Assembly (NCBI GenBank): GCA_001508595.1
Contig: LGHA01000012.1
Coordinates: forward strand, 1 to 18,560
From: Anaerolineaceae bacterium 46_22
GTDB lineage: Bacteria > Chloroflexota > Anaerolineae > Anaerolineales > Anaerolineaceae
Direction of reading: 5' to 3'
DNA: 18,560 nucleotides
Position numbers and translations under genes: made by a program
In this document: in pieces, positions 7,474 to 15,593 of the stretch
How positions within the stretch are numbered: the first letter of the stretch is position 1
Layout: each line of letters begins with the position of its first letter
Notes under the pieces: generated by a model
The model's input: only the letters and a program-made list of their open reading frames with translations
Database searches by the model: none
What the model was told of the DNA's origin: nothing

Positions 7474-8022
7474 GTGTCTCGAGTTGGACGTTTACCGATT
7501 GAAGTGCCAGCAGGCGTTGAAGTAAAAATAGACGGTGCTCATGTTAAAGTCAAAGGACCAAAAGGTGAAATGGAATTCACCTTTACGCCTGAGATCAGCA
7601 TTAAACAAGAAGGTGGATCGATCCTTGTTGAGCGCCCCACTGATCAACCAATGCATCGTGCCTTACATGGCACGACACGCTCAGTGATAAATAACATGGT
7701 GGTTGGTGTTAGTAAAGGCTTTGAACGTGTGTTGGAGATTGAAGGCGTGGGTTACCGTGCTGAGATGGATGGTAAGAATCTGGTTATCAACGTTGGTTAT
7801 TCACACCCCGTTGTTGTTGAGCCCCCTGAAGGGATCAGCTTTGAAGCGGATTTGAAAACACGCCAAATTAAAGTTCTTGGTTATGATAAACAGGTTGTTG
7901 GCCAGGTTGCAGCGAACATTCGAAAGATTCGCCCGCCTGAACCCTACAAAGGCAAAGGTATTCGCTATCAGGGTGAATATATTCGCCGTAAACCGGGTAA
8001 AGCCGGCAAGACTGCACTATAA
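7474..8022 (+). CDS. rplF: 50S ribosomal protein L6
   Basis: L6 lies near the sarcin-ricin loop. The 182 residues show [20 protein letters not shown], the duplicated alpha/beta domains, [19 protein letters not shown] and the C-terminal signature [25 protein letters not shown]. The start is a GTG at 7474 with AGGAGG at 7460-7465, 8 nt upstream; no in-frame ATG gives the family N terminus. A perfect short hairpin sits between rpsH and the ribosome binding site. Confidence 0.96.
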   Translation: MSRVGRLPIEVPAGVEVKIDGAHVKVKGPKGEMEFTFTPEISIKQEGGSILVERPTDQPMHRALHGTTRSVINNMVVGVSKGFERVLEIEGVGYRAEMDGKNLVINVGYSHPVVVEPPEGISFEADLKTRQIKVLGYDKQVVGQVAANIRKIRPPEPYKGKGIRYQGEYIRRKPGKAGKTAL

Positions 8023-8041
8023 AGTTTGAAGGTGAAATAAT

Positions 8042-8407
8042 ATGGCAAAGAAAACACGGAATGAGGCTCGTTTACGCCGACATCGTCGTGTGCGTAAGAA
8101 TATCTTTGGCACACCAGACCGACCGCGATTAAATGTTTTTCGCAGTTCATCTGAGATTTATGCACAGGTCATTGATGATGTACAGGGGTTTACCCTGGTT
8201 TCAGCGTCGAGCATTGATGCAGAATTGCGCCCTGATATGGAAGGGCTGTCAAATATGGAAAAGGCGCAAAAGGTAGGTCAGACGATCGCTGAACGCGCTA
8301 AAGAAGCAGGAATCACCCAGGTCGTTTTTGACCGTGGTGGATACAAGTATATTGGCCGTGTGAAAGCCATGGCTGATGCTGCCCGTGAAGGCGGCTTGGA
8401 TTTCTAG
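8042..8407 (+). CDS. rplR: 50S ribosomal protein L18
   Basis: L18 is a 5S rRNA-binding protein of the central protuberance. The 121 residues have a basic N terminus ([20 protein letters not shown]), [37 protein letters not shown] and the end [28 protein letters not shown]. Length and ends are typical. It lies between rplF and rpsE in standard spc order. Confidence 0.96.
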   Translation: MAKKTRNEARLRRHRRVRKNIFGTPDRPRLNVFRSSSEIYAQVIDDVQGFTLVSASSIDAELRPDMEGLSNMEKAQKVGQTIAERAKEAGITQVVFDRGGYKYIGRVKAMADAAREGGLDF

Positions 8408-8420
8408 GAAAGAGGCGAAT

Positions 8421-8942
8421 ATGTCGGACTACCAAAACGAGAATCAATTTGATGAGCGCGTTATTGATATTGCGCGAGTAGCCAAAGTTGTAAAGGGTGG
8501 CCGCCGGTTTTCTTTCCGGGTGGTTATGGTGATTGGCGATAACGCTGGTCGCGTTGGCTTTGGCATGGGAAAAGCAAATTCTGTTCCCGATGCTATTCGT
8601 AAGGCAAGCGATAAAGCTCGCAAAAATATGCACAAAGTTAACTTGAACGGCACTTCCATTCCCCATGAGGTTATTGGGAAGCAGAGCGGCGCGAAGGTTT
8701 TATTGCGCCCTGCCAGCACCGGTACCGGAGTTATTGCTGGCGGTGGTGTGCGTGCGGTATTGGAAGCTGTTGGTGTTCATGATATTTTGACCAAGTCATT
8801 GGGAAGCAAAAATATTTTAAATGTTGTTCGTGCGACCTTTAATGCCCTTGACCAGCTGAAGTCACCCGCAGAACAAGCAGCGCATCGCGGAAAATCTCTT
8901 GATGCGATTAAACCTTATTGGGAGCGAGAGACGAATGGCTAA
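8421..8942 (+). CDS. rpsE: 30S ribosomal protein S5
   Basis: S5 helps form the mRNA entry site and affects decoding accuracy. From the ATG at 8421 the protein is 173 residues: a short acidic N terminus, [41 protein letters not shown] in the double-stranded-RNA-binding-like half, and [23 protein letters not shown] in the second half. An ATG at 8376 in the same frame would start inside rplR and is rejected; AGAGG just before 8421 supports the chosen start. It overlaps rpmD by 8 bases. Confidence 0.96.
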   Translation: MSDYQNENQFDERVIDIARVAKVVKGGRRFSFRVVMVIGDNAGRVGFGMGKANSVPDAIRKASDKARKNMHKVNLNGTSIPHEVIGKQSGAKVLLRPASTGTGVIAGGGVRAVLEAVGVHDILTKSLGSKNILNVVRATFNALDQLKSPAEQAAHRGKSLDAIKPYWERETNG

Positions 8943-9129
8943 GAAAAAAGAAGTGAAATTATCAATTACCCTTGTCAAGAGCCCAATTGGGTATTCAAAA
9001 AGACAAAAGGCAACATTAAAAGCAATGGGCCTCAAGAAAATTAATCAGACCGTGGTACAGGTTGATAATGATGCCGTTCGCGGCATGATTGATAAAGTGT
9101 CCCACCTGGTCGTGGTTGAAGAGGCATAG
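8935..9129 (+). CDS. rpmD: 50S ribosomal protein L30
   Basis: L30 is a small large-subunit protein absent from some phyla. The product from the ATG at 8935 is 64 residues: [35 protein letters not shown] is the diagnostic core and [13 protein letters not shown] the end. The frame opens upstream at 8899, but that start would be deep in rpsE. The start lies inside the last codons of rpsE (8-base overlap), with GGAG at 8921-8924 about 10 nt upstream. Confidence 0.94.
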   Translation: MAKKKEVKLSITLVKSPIGYSKRQKATLKAMGLKKINQTVVQVDNDAVRGMIDKVSHLVVVEEA

Positions 9130-9137
9130 GTGTTATT

Positions 9138-9593
9138 ATGCAATTACATGATTTAAAACCAAACGAAGGTGCTCGTAAAGATAAAAACCGTGTTGGCCGC
9201 GGTACTGCTGCAGGGCAGGGAAAAACCTGCGGCCGCGGTATGAAAGGCCAGAATTCTCGTGCAGGCGGCGGCGTTCCTCTGTATCACCAGGGCGGCAACC
9301 TTCCTTTTTTCAGGAAGCTTCCCTTTAAACGTGGTGAAGGTATGAACGTTGTAAACCGTGTACGATATGCAGAAGTGAACCTGGAAAAATTGGATCAATT
9401 TGACGCAGATACAGAAATTACCCCCGAGGTTTTGCTCGAGTCAGGTTTGGTTAATGACCTTTCCATGCCCGTCAAGATCCTTGGTCGTGGTGATGTGTCC
9501 GTGGCTCTGAAAATCAAAACACATGCGATTACAAAAAGCGCGCAAGAAAAGATTGAAAGCGCTGGCGGCAGTGTGGAAATCATCCAGGAGTAA
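9138..9593 (+). CDS. rplO: 50S ribosomal protein L15
   Basis: L15 is a late-assembly protein with a long, glycine- and arginine-rich N-terminal extension reaching into rRNA. The 151 residues start QLHDLKPNEGARKDKNRVGRG and include GKTCGRGMKGQNSRAGGG. HQGGNLPFFRKLPFKRG replaces the more common EGGQ version seen in Proteobacteria. The C-terminal domain ends SAGGSVEII. It is followed by secY as in nearly all bacteria. Confidence 0.96.
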   Translation: MQLHDLKPNEGARKDKNRVGRGTAAGQGKTCGRGMKGQNSRAGGGVPLYHQGGNLPFFRKLPFKRGEGMNVVNRVRYAEVNLEKLDQFDADTEITPEVLLESGLVNDLSMPVKILGRGDVSVALKIKTHAITKSAQEKIESAGGSVEIIQE

Positions 9594-9627
9594 ATTTTGT
9601 CTTTGAGGCAATGAAGGAGACCTGAAT

Positions 9628-10962
9628 ATGAAGCGGTCGGCTTGGCGTCACCTTTGGAAATCACATGACATTCGGCGGAAATTAATTATTTCCTTAGTCT
9701 TACTTGCGATCTATCGTTTGGCATCAAATGTCCCGGTACCCGGTATTGATCGGACACTGGTTGCACAATTGACTCAAACCGGTGGTGCAGCAGGTGGCTT
9801 GATCAATTTGCTGGACATGCTGTCCGGTGGTGCAGTATCGAATTTCTCGGTGCTGGCGATGGGTGTATACCCTTATATTACCGCCCAAATTATTCTCCAG
9901 CTCTTGATCCCGATCATCCCCGCGTTAGAGCGAAAAATGCAAGATGATCCCCGCGAGGGTCGTCGTTGGATGGAGAAGTGGACAATTATTTTAACAATAC
10001 CGATGGCAGCCTTATCTGCTGTTGGTCAGATCAATATCTTTAATGCTATCTTAGGTCAATCGGTAGTTTCTCGGTTTGGCTTTTCTGGCGATGTATTGAT
10101 CCCAACCCTGGCAACGGTTATCTCTATGATGGCAGGCACCATGTTTGGCGTCTGGCTGGGTGAGTTAATCTCAGAGTTTGGAATCAGGCAGCAAGGTTTA
10201 TCGTTGATCATTTTTGCGGGCATTGTTTCGCAAATCCCTCAGAACCTGTATCGCCTATTGAGTGACCCGAATTATTGGTGGCTGATCTTTCTCGTGGTGG
10301 CTTTGCTTGTTGTGACCATTTTTGCTGTGGTTTACGTTCAGCAAGGACGTCGGCATGTTCCGGTTATGTTCCCCGGGCGGCGTGTTGGCAGCCGAATGTC
10401 CATGCCCGTAAAGAGCAGCTTACCCTTGATGGTCAATATGGCTGGTATGATCCCGATCATCTTTGCCCAATCGATTATGACATTCCCGACGATTTTGGCG
10501 AGTTTTTTCAACAATTCAGACGTGGAATGGCTGCGAAACGCTGCTGCGTGGATTCAAAGCGTGTTGAGTGGTGAAGGTGTTATCTATCCAATTTTGTTCT
10601 TTGTCATGGTTGTGCTCTTCACATTCTTCTACACAGATATCCTGTTTGCACAACAGAATTATGGTGAAAACTTAAAGAAACAAGGAGCGCAAATCCCGGG
10701 TGTCGCTCGGGGCGGCCCAACCCAACGTTACCTGACAAAGGTTCAACGGAGAATCACATTGCCCGGCGCATTATTCCTGGGTTTGGTGGCAGCTATGCCT
10801 TATATTTTGGGTTTATTCTTGCCTGCAGGTTTGCAACAGACAAATATTTTCCTTGTTTCATCATCAGGTTTGTTGATTGTGGTCGGCGTTGTTCGCGATA
10901 CCTTCCAGATCATCGAAACAGATTTGAAGATGCATGGTTATGATGACCGCTTGATCAGCTGA
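9628..10962 (+). CDS. secY: Protein translocase subunit SecY
   Basis: SecY forms the ten-helix channel of the SecYEG translocon in the cytoplasmic membrane. The 444-residue product has the plug-region motif ASNVPVPGIDRTLV, NFSVLAMGVYPYITAQIILQLL at helix 2, the EFGIRQQGLSLIIFAGIV helix, FPGRRVGSRMSMPVKSSLPLMVNMAGMIPIIFAQS before helix 7, and the end TFQIIETDLKMHGYD. AAGGAG at 9614-9619 is 8 nt before the ATG. One oddity: the C5 loop reads PGVARGGPTQRYL (357-369) where most families have PGIRPGxxTxxY, so the conserved Arg is Ala360. Confidence 0.97.
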   Translation: MKRSAWRHLWKSHDIRRKLIISLVLLAIYRLASNVPVPGIDRTLVAQLTQTGGAAGGLINLLDMLSGGAVSNFSVLAMGVYPYITAQIILQLLIPIIPALERKMQDDPREGRRWMEKWTIILTIPMAALSAVGQINIFNAILGQSVVSRFGFSGDVLIPTLATVISMMAGTMFGVWLGELISEFGIRQQGLSLIIFAGIVSQIPQNLYRLLSDPNYWWLIFLVVALLVVTIFAVVYVQQGRRHVPVMFPGRRVGSRMSMPVKSSLPLMVNMAGMIPIIFAQSIMTFPTILASFFNNSDVEWLRNAAAWIQSVLSGEGVIYPILFFVMVVLFTFFYTDILFAQQNYGENLKKQGAQIPGVARGGPTQRYLTKVQRRITLPGALFLGLVAAMPYILGLFLPAGLQQTNIFLVSSSGLLIVVGVVRDTFQIIETDLKMHGYDDRLIS

Positions 10963-10973
10963 GGACGAAAATT

Positions 10974-11627
10974 ATGGCACAGATGTATATTGTAATGTTA
11001 GGACCTCCAGGGGCTGGAAAAGGCACGCAGGCAAAACGCTTAGCGCAGGAACTGGCGCTTGTTCATGTTTCGACAGGGGATCTCTTTCGAGAGAATTTGA
11101 AGAATGAAACAGAACTTGGGAAACTGGCACAGCAATATATGGACCAGGGTGAGTTAGTGCCGGACGAGGTCACCATTCGCATGGTTGAAGAACGGCTTTC
11201 AAGGCCTGATTGTGAAGTTGGTGCAGTCCTTGATGGATTTCCCCGCACGGATGACCAGGCGGAGGCATTGGACTCCCTGCTTGAGAAATTTGACGGCGAA
11301 GTCAACCTCGTGCCATTTATCAAAGTTCCAGATGATGTTCTGGTGGAGCGATTGAGCGGCCGATGGATGAGCCCGTCAGGGCGTGTGTATCATGAGAAAT
11401 TCAATCCGCCAACTGTTAAATGGATTGATGACATTGATGGGTCGCAACTCTATCAACGTGAAGATGACAAGCCTGGCACTGTCCGCCATCGTATCGAAGT
11501 TTATAATGAGCAAACAGCACCTTTGATTGCCTATTATCGTGACAAGGATATTTTGGTTGAGATCGATGGGACGAAATCTATCGACGATGTTTTTGCAGAT
11601 ATTATGAAAAAAATCGAGGCGGTTTAG
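10974..11627 (+). CDS. adk: Adenylate kinase
   Basis: This enzyme interconverts ATP and AMP with two ADP in the cytoplasm. The 217-residue, long-LID type protein has the P-loop GPPGAGKGTQ at 10-19, the AMP-binding STGDLFR, DGFPRT at 87-92, and a LID region around GRWMSPSGRVYHEKFNPPTVKW followed by QREDDKPGTVRHRIEVY. The LID has no cysteines, so it lacks the four-Cys zinc site seen in many Gram-positive enzymes and resembles the E. coli style. It lies 11 nt after secY and directly abuts map. Confidence 0.97.
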   Translation: MAQMYIVMLGPPGAGKGTQAKRLAQELALVHVSTGDLFRENLKNETELGKLAQQYMDQGELVPDEVTIRMVEERLSRPDCEVGAVLDGFPRTDDQAEALDSLLEKFDGEVNLVPFIKVPDDVLVERLSGRWMSPSGRVYHEKFNPPTVKWIDDIDGSQLYQREDDKPGTVRHRIEVYNEQTAPLIAYYRDKDILVEIDGTKSIDDVFADIMKKIEAV

Positions 11628-12401
11628 GTGGTATCCTGGGAAAAATCGATCAATATCAAATCACCTTTTGAGCTTGATATCATGCGGGAGGCTGGCCGGA
11701 TTAATGCTGAAGCATTATATGCGGCAGTTGATTTGGTGAAACCCGGCGTAACCACGGCAGAATTGAACAAAATTTTTGAATCCGTTCAAAAGAAGTATGC
11801 TGTTTACTCGCCCTTTAAAAATTATCCGGGTCCGTATCCCTATCCAGCGAGCATCTGCGCCAGTGTAAATGATGAGCTGGTACACGGCATTCCCGGAAAA
11901 CGTGTACTCAATGAAGGCGACATCATCAGCATGGATGCTGGAACCGTTTACCAGGGCTTTGTTGGTGATATGGCAGTTACTGTGGCTGTCGGTGAGATTG
12001 ACCCTCAGACTAATCGACTGCTTGAAGTAACCAAACAGGCGTTGGATATCGCCGTCTCAAAAATGGTGCCGGGAAATACGGTTGGTGATATCGGCTATGC
12101 TGTAGAAACCTTTGTCGAAAGCCAGGGTTTTTACATCACTCGAACTTATACCGGGCATGGCGTGGGCAGAAAGATGCATGAAGGACCCCAGGTGCCCAAT
12201 TACGGCAGGCCTGGTAAAGGCATGCGCCTCAGGGAAGGGATGACGATTGCCCTTGAGCCCATGGTTTTGGCAGGCACATCCAGGACAATTGTCAAGGATG
12301 ATGAATGGACTGTTGCATCTGCTGACGGCTCAATGACAGCTCATTTTGAGCATACAGTGGCTGTAACTGCCAATGGACCAGAGATTTTAACGCTGTTATA
12401 A
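11628..12401 (+). CDS. map: Methionine aminopeptidase, type I
   Basis: MetAP removes the initiator methionine from nascent proteins at the ribosome. The 257 residues contain all expected metal ligands: Asp103 (SMDAG), Asp114 (VGDMAVT), His177 (GHGVG), Glu210 (ALEPM) and Glu241 (HFEHT), plus His86 in ELVHGIPG. The start is a GTG directly after the adk stop with GAGG at 11616-11619, 8 nt upstream; translation is probably coupled to adk. It is a compact enzyme without an N-terminal SH3 or zinc extension. Confidence 0.96.
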   Translation: MVSWEKSINIKSPFELDIMREAGRINAEALYAAVDLVKPGVTTAELNKIFESVQKKYAVYSPFKNYPGPYPYPASICASVNDELVHGIPGKRVLNEGDIISMDAGTVYQGFVGDMAVTVAVGEIDPQTNRLLEVTKQALDIAVSKMVPGNTVGDIGYAVETFVESQGFYITRTYTGHGVGRKMHEGPQVPNYGRPGKGMRLREGMTIALEPMVLAGTSRTIVKDDEWTVASADGSMTAHFEHTVAVTANGPEILTLL

Positions 12402-12412
12402 GCGGATTAAAC

Positions 12413-12441
12413 TGGACGAACTTAATTGTAGCAAGTATAAT
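12413..12441 (+). promoter_or_regulatory. Predicted promoter of the alpha operon
   Basis: TATAAT at 12436-12441 is a perfect -10 box, and TGGACG at 12413-12418 (4 of 6 to TTGACA) lies 17 nt upstream. The expected start is near 12447-12449, giving a leader of about 28 nt before rpmJ with GAGGAG at 12462-12467. It would let rpmJ-rplQ be expressed apart from spc. Confidence 0.6.
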
Positions 12442-12474
12442 AATGACTTTGCGGCAAGATAGAGGAGTTAGAAA

Positions 12475-12588
12475 ATGAAAGTATCAGCATCAATAAAGAA
12501 ACGCTGTGCAAAATGCAAGATTGTGAAACGCAATGGACGTTTGTATGTGATTTGCGAAAATCCGAAACATAAACAGCGACAAGGATAA
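12475..12588 (+). CDS. rpmJ: 50S ribosomal protein L36, zinc-binding form
   Basis: L36 is the smallest ribosomal protein, a zinc ribbon in the large subunit. The 37 codons read [19 protein letters not shown] and then [17 protein letters not shown], with Cys11, Cys14, Cys27 and His32 as the zinc ligands of the C+ type. GAGGAG lies 7 nt before the ATG. In many bacteria infA sits between map and rpmJ, but here only 73 nt separate them and they hold a promoter. Confidence 0.95.
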   Translation: MKVSASIKKRCAKCKIVKRNGRLYVICENPKHKQRQG

Positions 12589-12600
12589 GGAATTTATACT

Positions 12601-12990
12601 ATGGCACGTATTGAAGGTGTTGACCTGCCTCGCGACAAACGCGTTGAGATTGGTCTGAGATATATTTATGGCGTTGGCCCCACCCGGGCAAATGAAATTA
12701 TTGAAGCGACTGGGGTTGATCCTGACACACGCGTTCGTGATCTATCAGATAATGATGTTTCGAAAATGCGCGATTATATTGCCAGCAACTACACTGTAGA
12801 AGGTGACTTACGCCGGCAAGTACAAATGAATATCAAGCGCCTGATCGAAATCGGGACCTATCGCGGCCTGCGTCACCGACGCGGATTACCCGTGCATGGT
12901 CAGCGAACCAAGACCAATGCCCGAACCCGTAAGGGTCCGAAGAAGACCGTGGCAGGACGCGGCCGACGTCGTGGAGTTGGCAAGAAATAG
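12601..12990 (+). CDS. rpsM: 30S ribosomal protein S13
   Basis: S13 is a head protein that bridges to L5 and contacts P-site tRNA. The 129 residues begin [29 protein letters not shown], contain the helix-two-turn-helix core, and end with [32 protein letters not shown] and a basic tail. AAGGA precedes the ATG. Unlike the rest of the operon, it is followed by a 107-nt gap that can fold. Confidence 0.97.
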   Translation: MARIEGVDLPRDKRVEIGLRYIYGVGPTRANEIIEATGVDPDTRVRDLSDNDVSKMRDYIASNYTVEGDLRRQVQMNIKRLIEIGTYRGLRHRRGLPVHGQRTKTNARTRKGPKKTVAGRGRRRGVGKK

Positions 12991-13016
12991 TTATTATAGC
13001 GAATTCCTTCCAGGAT

Positions 13017-13059
13017 TGCTTCTGGGGTTCTCCTTCCTTTCTCCCCGCGGCGAGAAGCA
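13017..13059 (+). promoter_or_regulatory. Hairpin in the rpsM-rpsK gap
   Basis: TGCTTCT at 13017-13023 pairs with AGAAGCA at 13053-13059, and inside it GGGG at 13024-13027 pairs with CCCC at 13043-13046, leaving a 6-nt bulge on the 3' side and a pyrimidine-rich 15-nt loop. There is no T run after it. It might be a protein-binding operator for rpsK-rpsD-rpoA (S4 is an autogenous regulator in other bacteria) or an mRNA stabiliser. The pairing is seen; the role is a guess. Confidence 0.45.
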
Positions 13060-13097
13060 GCATTGGATGGGTAAAGAGATTGAATTAGTGAGGTACT

Positions 13098-13502
13098 ATG
13101 GCTAAAAAACCACAAAAAGCGCGGCGAACAAGTGGATCCCGCAAAATTAAACGCCAGATGTCATCTGCCCAGGTGCATGTGATGGCTTCTTTCAACAACA
13201 CAATTATTACTGTGACAGATCAGCAAGGTAATACAGTATGTTGGGGAAGCGCTGGGGCAGCTGGTTTCAAGGGCTCTCGCAAGAGCACACCCTTTGCTGC
13301 ACGTTTGGCGACAGAACAGGTCATGAAAACAGCACAAAGCTTTGGTATCCAGGAAGTTGATGTGATCATCAAAGGCCCTGGTCCCGGTCGTGAAGCGACC
13401 ATTCGTGCTGTGCAAGGTATGGGGATTACCGTGCGTTCTATTGAGGACGTAACGCCGGTACCGCATAACGGATGCAGACCACCCAAGCGACGCCGCGTTT
13501 AG
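13098..13502 (+). CDS. rpsK: 30S ribosomal protein S11
   Basis: S11 lies on the platform beside the E site. The 134 residues have a basic N terminus, then [58 protein letters not shown] and the end [16 protein letters not shown], all diagnostic. The ribosome binding site is GAGG shortly before the ATG. The 107-nt gap before it contains a stem-loop. Confidence 0.97.
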   Translation: MAKKPQKARRTSGSRKIKRQMSSAQVHVMASFNNTIITVTDQQGNTVCWGSAGAAGFKGSRKSTPFAARLATEQVMKTAQSFGIQEVDVIIKGPGPGREATIRAVQGMGITVRSIEDVTPVPHNGCRPPKRRRV

Positions 13503-13525
13503 TAATAGGATTAAGAGAGGAATAA

Positions 13526-14161
13526 ATGGCAAGATATACTGGTCCGGCGTGTAAATTGTGCCGGCGTGAAGGTGAAAAATTATTTTTGAAAGGTGAACGT
13601 TGTTTCACCCCGAAATGTTCTTTTGAAAAACGAGCCTATCCCCCCGGGGAACATGGGCGTTTTAGTGGACGAAGAGGGCGTGAATCGGACTACCAGCGCC
13701 AATTACGCGCGAAGCAGAAGGCAAAACGAATTTACGGCGTGCTTGAACGTCAATTCAGGCGCTATTTCCGACACGCTCAGAGTAAGCCGGGTTTGACGGG
13801 CTTAAACTTATTGCAGGTTCTCGAATCTCGTTTGGATAATGTTGTTTATCGCTCGGGTTTTGCCGAAAGTCGAAGCCAGGCTCGCCAATTGGTGAATCAT
13901 GGTCACTTTATGGTCAATGGTCGCAATAATGATATTGCTTCTACCATTCTTAAACCCGGTGATACTGTTTTGGTGAGGGAAAATTCCAAACAAAACACTT
14001 ATTTTAAGACGCTGCGGCAATCTGAGGAAACGCGCACACCACCAGCCTGGGTTGATTCTGATTTGGACAAGCTGACTGGCCGTGTTATCCGTTTACCCGA
14101 ACGTGCTGAAATTGACGGCAATTTGAATGAACAACTTATCGTTGAATATTACTCACGATAA
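13526..14161 (+). CDS. rpsD: 30S ribosomal protein S4, zinc-binding type
   Basis: S4 nucleates 16S rRNA assembly and is a known autogenous regulator in E. coli and Bacillus. The 211 residues carry a zinc site Cys9-X2-Cys12-X13-Cys26-X4-Cys31, then [20 protein letters not shown] and an S4 RNA-binding domain at about 100-162 ([33 protein letters not shown]). The zinc form is common in Gram-positive, thermophile and Chloroflexota lineages. It lies in the alpha operon before rpoA. Confidence 0.97.
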   Translation: MARYTGPACKLCRREGEKLFLKGERCFTPKCSFEKRAYPPGEHGRFSGRRGRESDYQRQLRAKQKAKRIYGVLERQFRRYFRHAQSKPGLTGLNLLQVLESRLDNVVYRSGFAESRSQARQLVNHGHFMVNGRNNDIASTILKPGDTVLVRENSKQNTYFKTLRQSEETRTPPAWVDSDLDKLTGRVIRLPERAEIDGNLNEQLIVEYYSR

Positions 14162-14174
14162 AGTGGCTCACTGG

Positions 14175-14203
14175 TTAGTGCAAAAGGATGCACTGGTAAG
14201 GGG
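14175..14203 (+). promoter_or_regulatory. Hairpin next to the rpoA ribosome binding site
   Basis: AGTGCA at 14177-14182 pairs with TGCACT at 14189-14194 (loop AAAGGA), extendable with two G-U pairs to 14175-14196. The AAGGGG ribosome binding site of rpoA begins at 14198, so the stem lies against it and may tune initiation at the GTG. Confidence 0.4.
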
Positions 14204-14209
14204 TATGAC

Positions 14210-15184
14210 GTGTCTGGAATAATGAATATGGTAAAACCTAAAGTTGAACGAGTTGCAGAGGCTCGGAATTATGGCAAATTCGCAATCAGCCCGCTTGAAC
14301 GCGGCTTTGGTACGACCATTGGCAATGCCCTGCGCCGAGTCTTGCTTTCTTCCCTGGAAGGTGCAGCGATCACATCTGTACGCATTACGGATGTGCTGCA
14401 CGAGTTCAGTGAAATTGAGGGTGTGCGGGAAGATGTCATTCAGATTATTATGCAGTTAAAACAATTGCGTATGATTTTGTTTGATGTTGATATTGCACAT
14501 TTGCATCTGGAAGTTAGCGGTGAAGGTACCGTCACAGCAGCGGATATTATCTGCCCGCCTGAGATTGAAATTGTCAACCCGGATCTGTATTTGTTTACAG
14601 TTGACAGCGGTAAAGTCGATCTTGAGATGGACCTGACGGTAGAACGCGGTCGCGGCTATTTCCCGGCAAATGATCGTAACGATAATCTGCCTATTGGCGA
14701 ACTGCCGGTTGATGCGATCTTCACACCTGTTCGAAAGGTTAATTGGACAATTGGTTCTGCACGCGTTGGTCAGAGTACGGATTATGACCGACTGATGCTT
14801 GAAATTTGGACCGATGGGACCGTTTCTCCTGAGCAGGCAATGAGTGACTCTTCAAAGATATTAATTGATCACCTGCGCTTTATTGCCGGGATCAGTGAAG
14901 AATTATTGTCCGTACCGATTGAGCAAGCGGAACCACAACCTGTGGTCAACAACGAAGCAGCAGAGATGCCGATTGAAAATCTCGATCTTACAGTTCGGGT
15001 ATTCAATTCACTCAAGCGTACCGGTATTACAACTGTAGCTGACGTCCTTGAACTCCTTGATAAAGGTGAAGAAGCAATCCTCGCTATTCGTAATTTCGGC
15101 GAGAAGAGCCTTGTGGAGCTGACGGAAAAGCTGATTGAGAAAGGCTTCCTGGAAGAGGAAGAGGAAGATATAACGGAGAGTTAA
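14210..15184 (+). CDS. rpoA: DNA-directed RNA polymerase subunit alpha
   Basis: The alpha subunit dimerises to start RNA polymerase assembly, and its C-terminal domain binds UP elements and activators. The 324 residues show the N-terminal domain with ISPLERGFGTTIGNALRRVLLSSLEGAA (27-54), a second half to about 235, a short acidic linker, and a C-terminal domain from about 254 with ENLDLTVRVFNSLKR (Arg263 matching E. coli Arg265) and RNFGEKSL. The GTG at 14210 with AAGGGG at 14198-14203 is chosen; ATG codons at 14222 and 14228 are alternatives without a well-placed ribosome binding site. Confidence 0.97.
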   Translation: MSGIMNMVKPKVERVAEARNYGKFAISPLERGFGTTIGNALRRVLLSSLEGAAITSVRITDVLHEFSEIEGVREDVIQIIMQLKQLRMILFDVDIAHLHLEVSGEGTVTAADIICPPEIEIVNPDLYLFTVDSGKVDLEMDLTVERGRGYFPANDRNDNLPIGELPVDAIFTPVRKVNWTIGSARVGQSTDYDRLMLEIWTDGTVSPEQAMSDSSKILIDHLRFIAGISEELLSVPIEQAEPQPVVNNEAAEMPIENLDLTVRVFNSLKRTGITTVADVLELLDKGEEAILAIRNFGEKSLVELTEKLIEKGFLEEEEEDITES

Positions 15185-15188
15185 AGTT

Positions 15189-15572
15189 ATGCGACATAAA
15201 GTTAAGGGATATCGCCTCAACCGCAGCGGCGGACACAGAACAGCCATGCGGCGAACGATGATCCGACAATTATTAGAAAACGAACGGATTAAGACCACGC
15301 TTCCTAAAGCGAAATTTATCCAGGCAGAGACTGAAAAGTTGATTACACTGGCTCGAAACAGCCAGGATTTTGAAGAGTCAGCAGCCGTTTATGCTCGGCG
15401 CAAGGCAGTAGCAAAACTTGGCAACGGCTCTCGTCCGATTGTGCAGAAATTATTTGATGATATTGGTCCGCGCTATACCAACCGAAATGGTGGTTACACA
15501 CGCATTTTGAAATTGGGCCCCCGTCAGAGTGATGGGGCTGAGATGGCGCTGATTGAACTGGTTGAAGAGTAA
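15189..15572 (+). CDS. rplQ: 50S ribosomal protein L17
   Basis: L17 lies near the tunnel exit. The 127 residues start RHKVKGYRLNRSGGHRTAMRRT, a family hallmark, and contain RIKTTLPKAKFIQAETEKLITLA and the end GGYTRILKLGPRQSDGAEMALIELV. It follows rpoA by 4 nt, as in most bacteria, and marks the end of the classical alpha operon. Confidence 0.97.
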   Translation: MRHKVKGYRLNRSGGHRTAMRRTMIRQLLENERIKTTLPKAKFIQAETEKLITLARNSQDFEESAAVYARRKAVAKLGNGSRPIVQKLFDDIGPRYTNRNGGYTRILKLGPRQSDGAEMALIELVEE

Positions 15573-15593
15573 TCCAGACCGGATTAAAACCGG

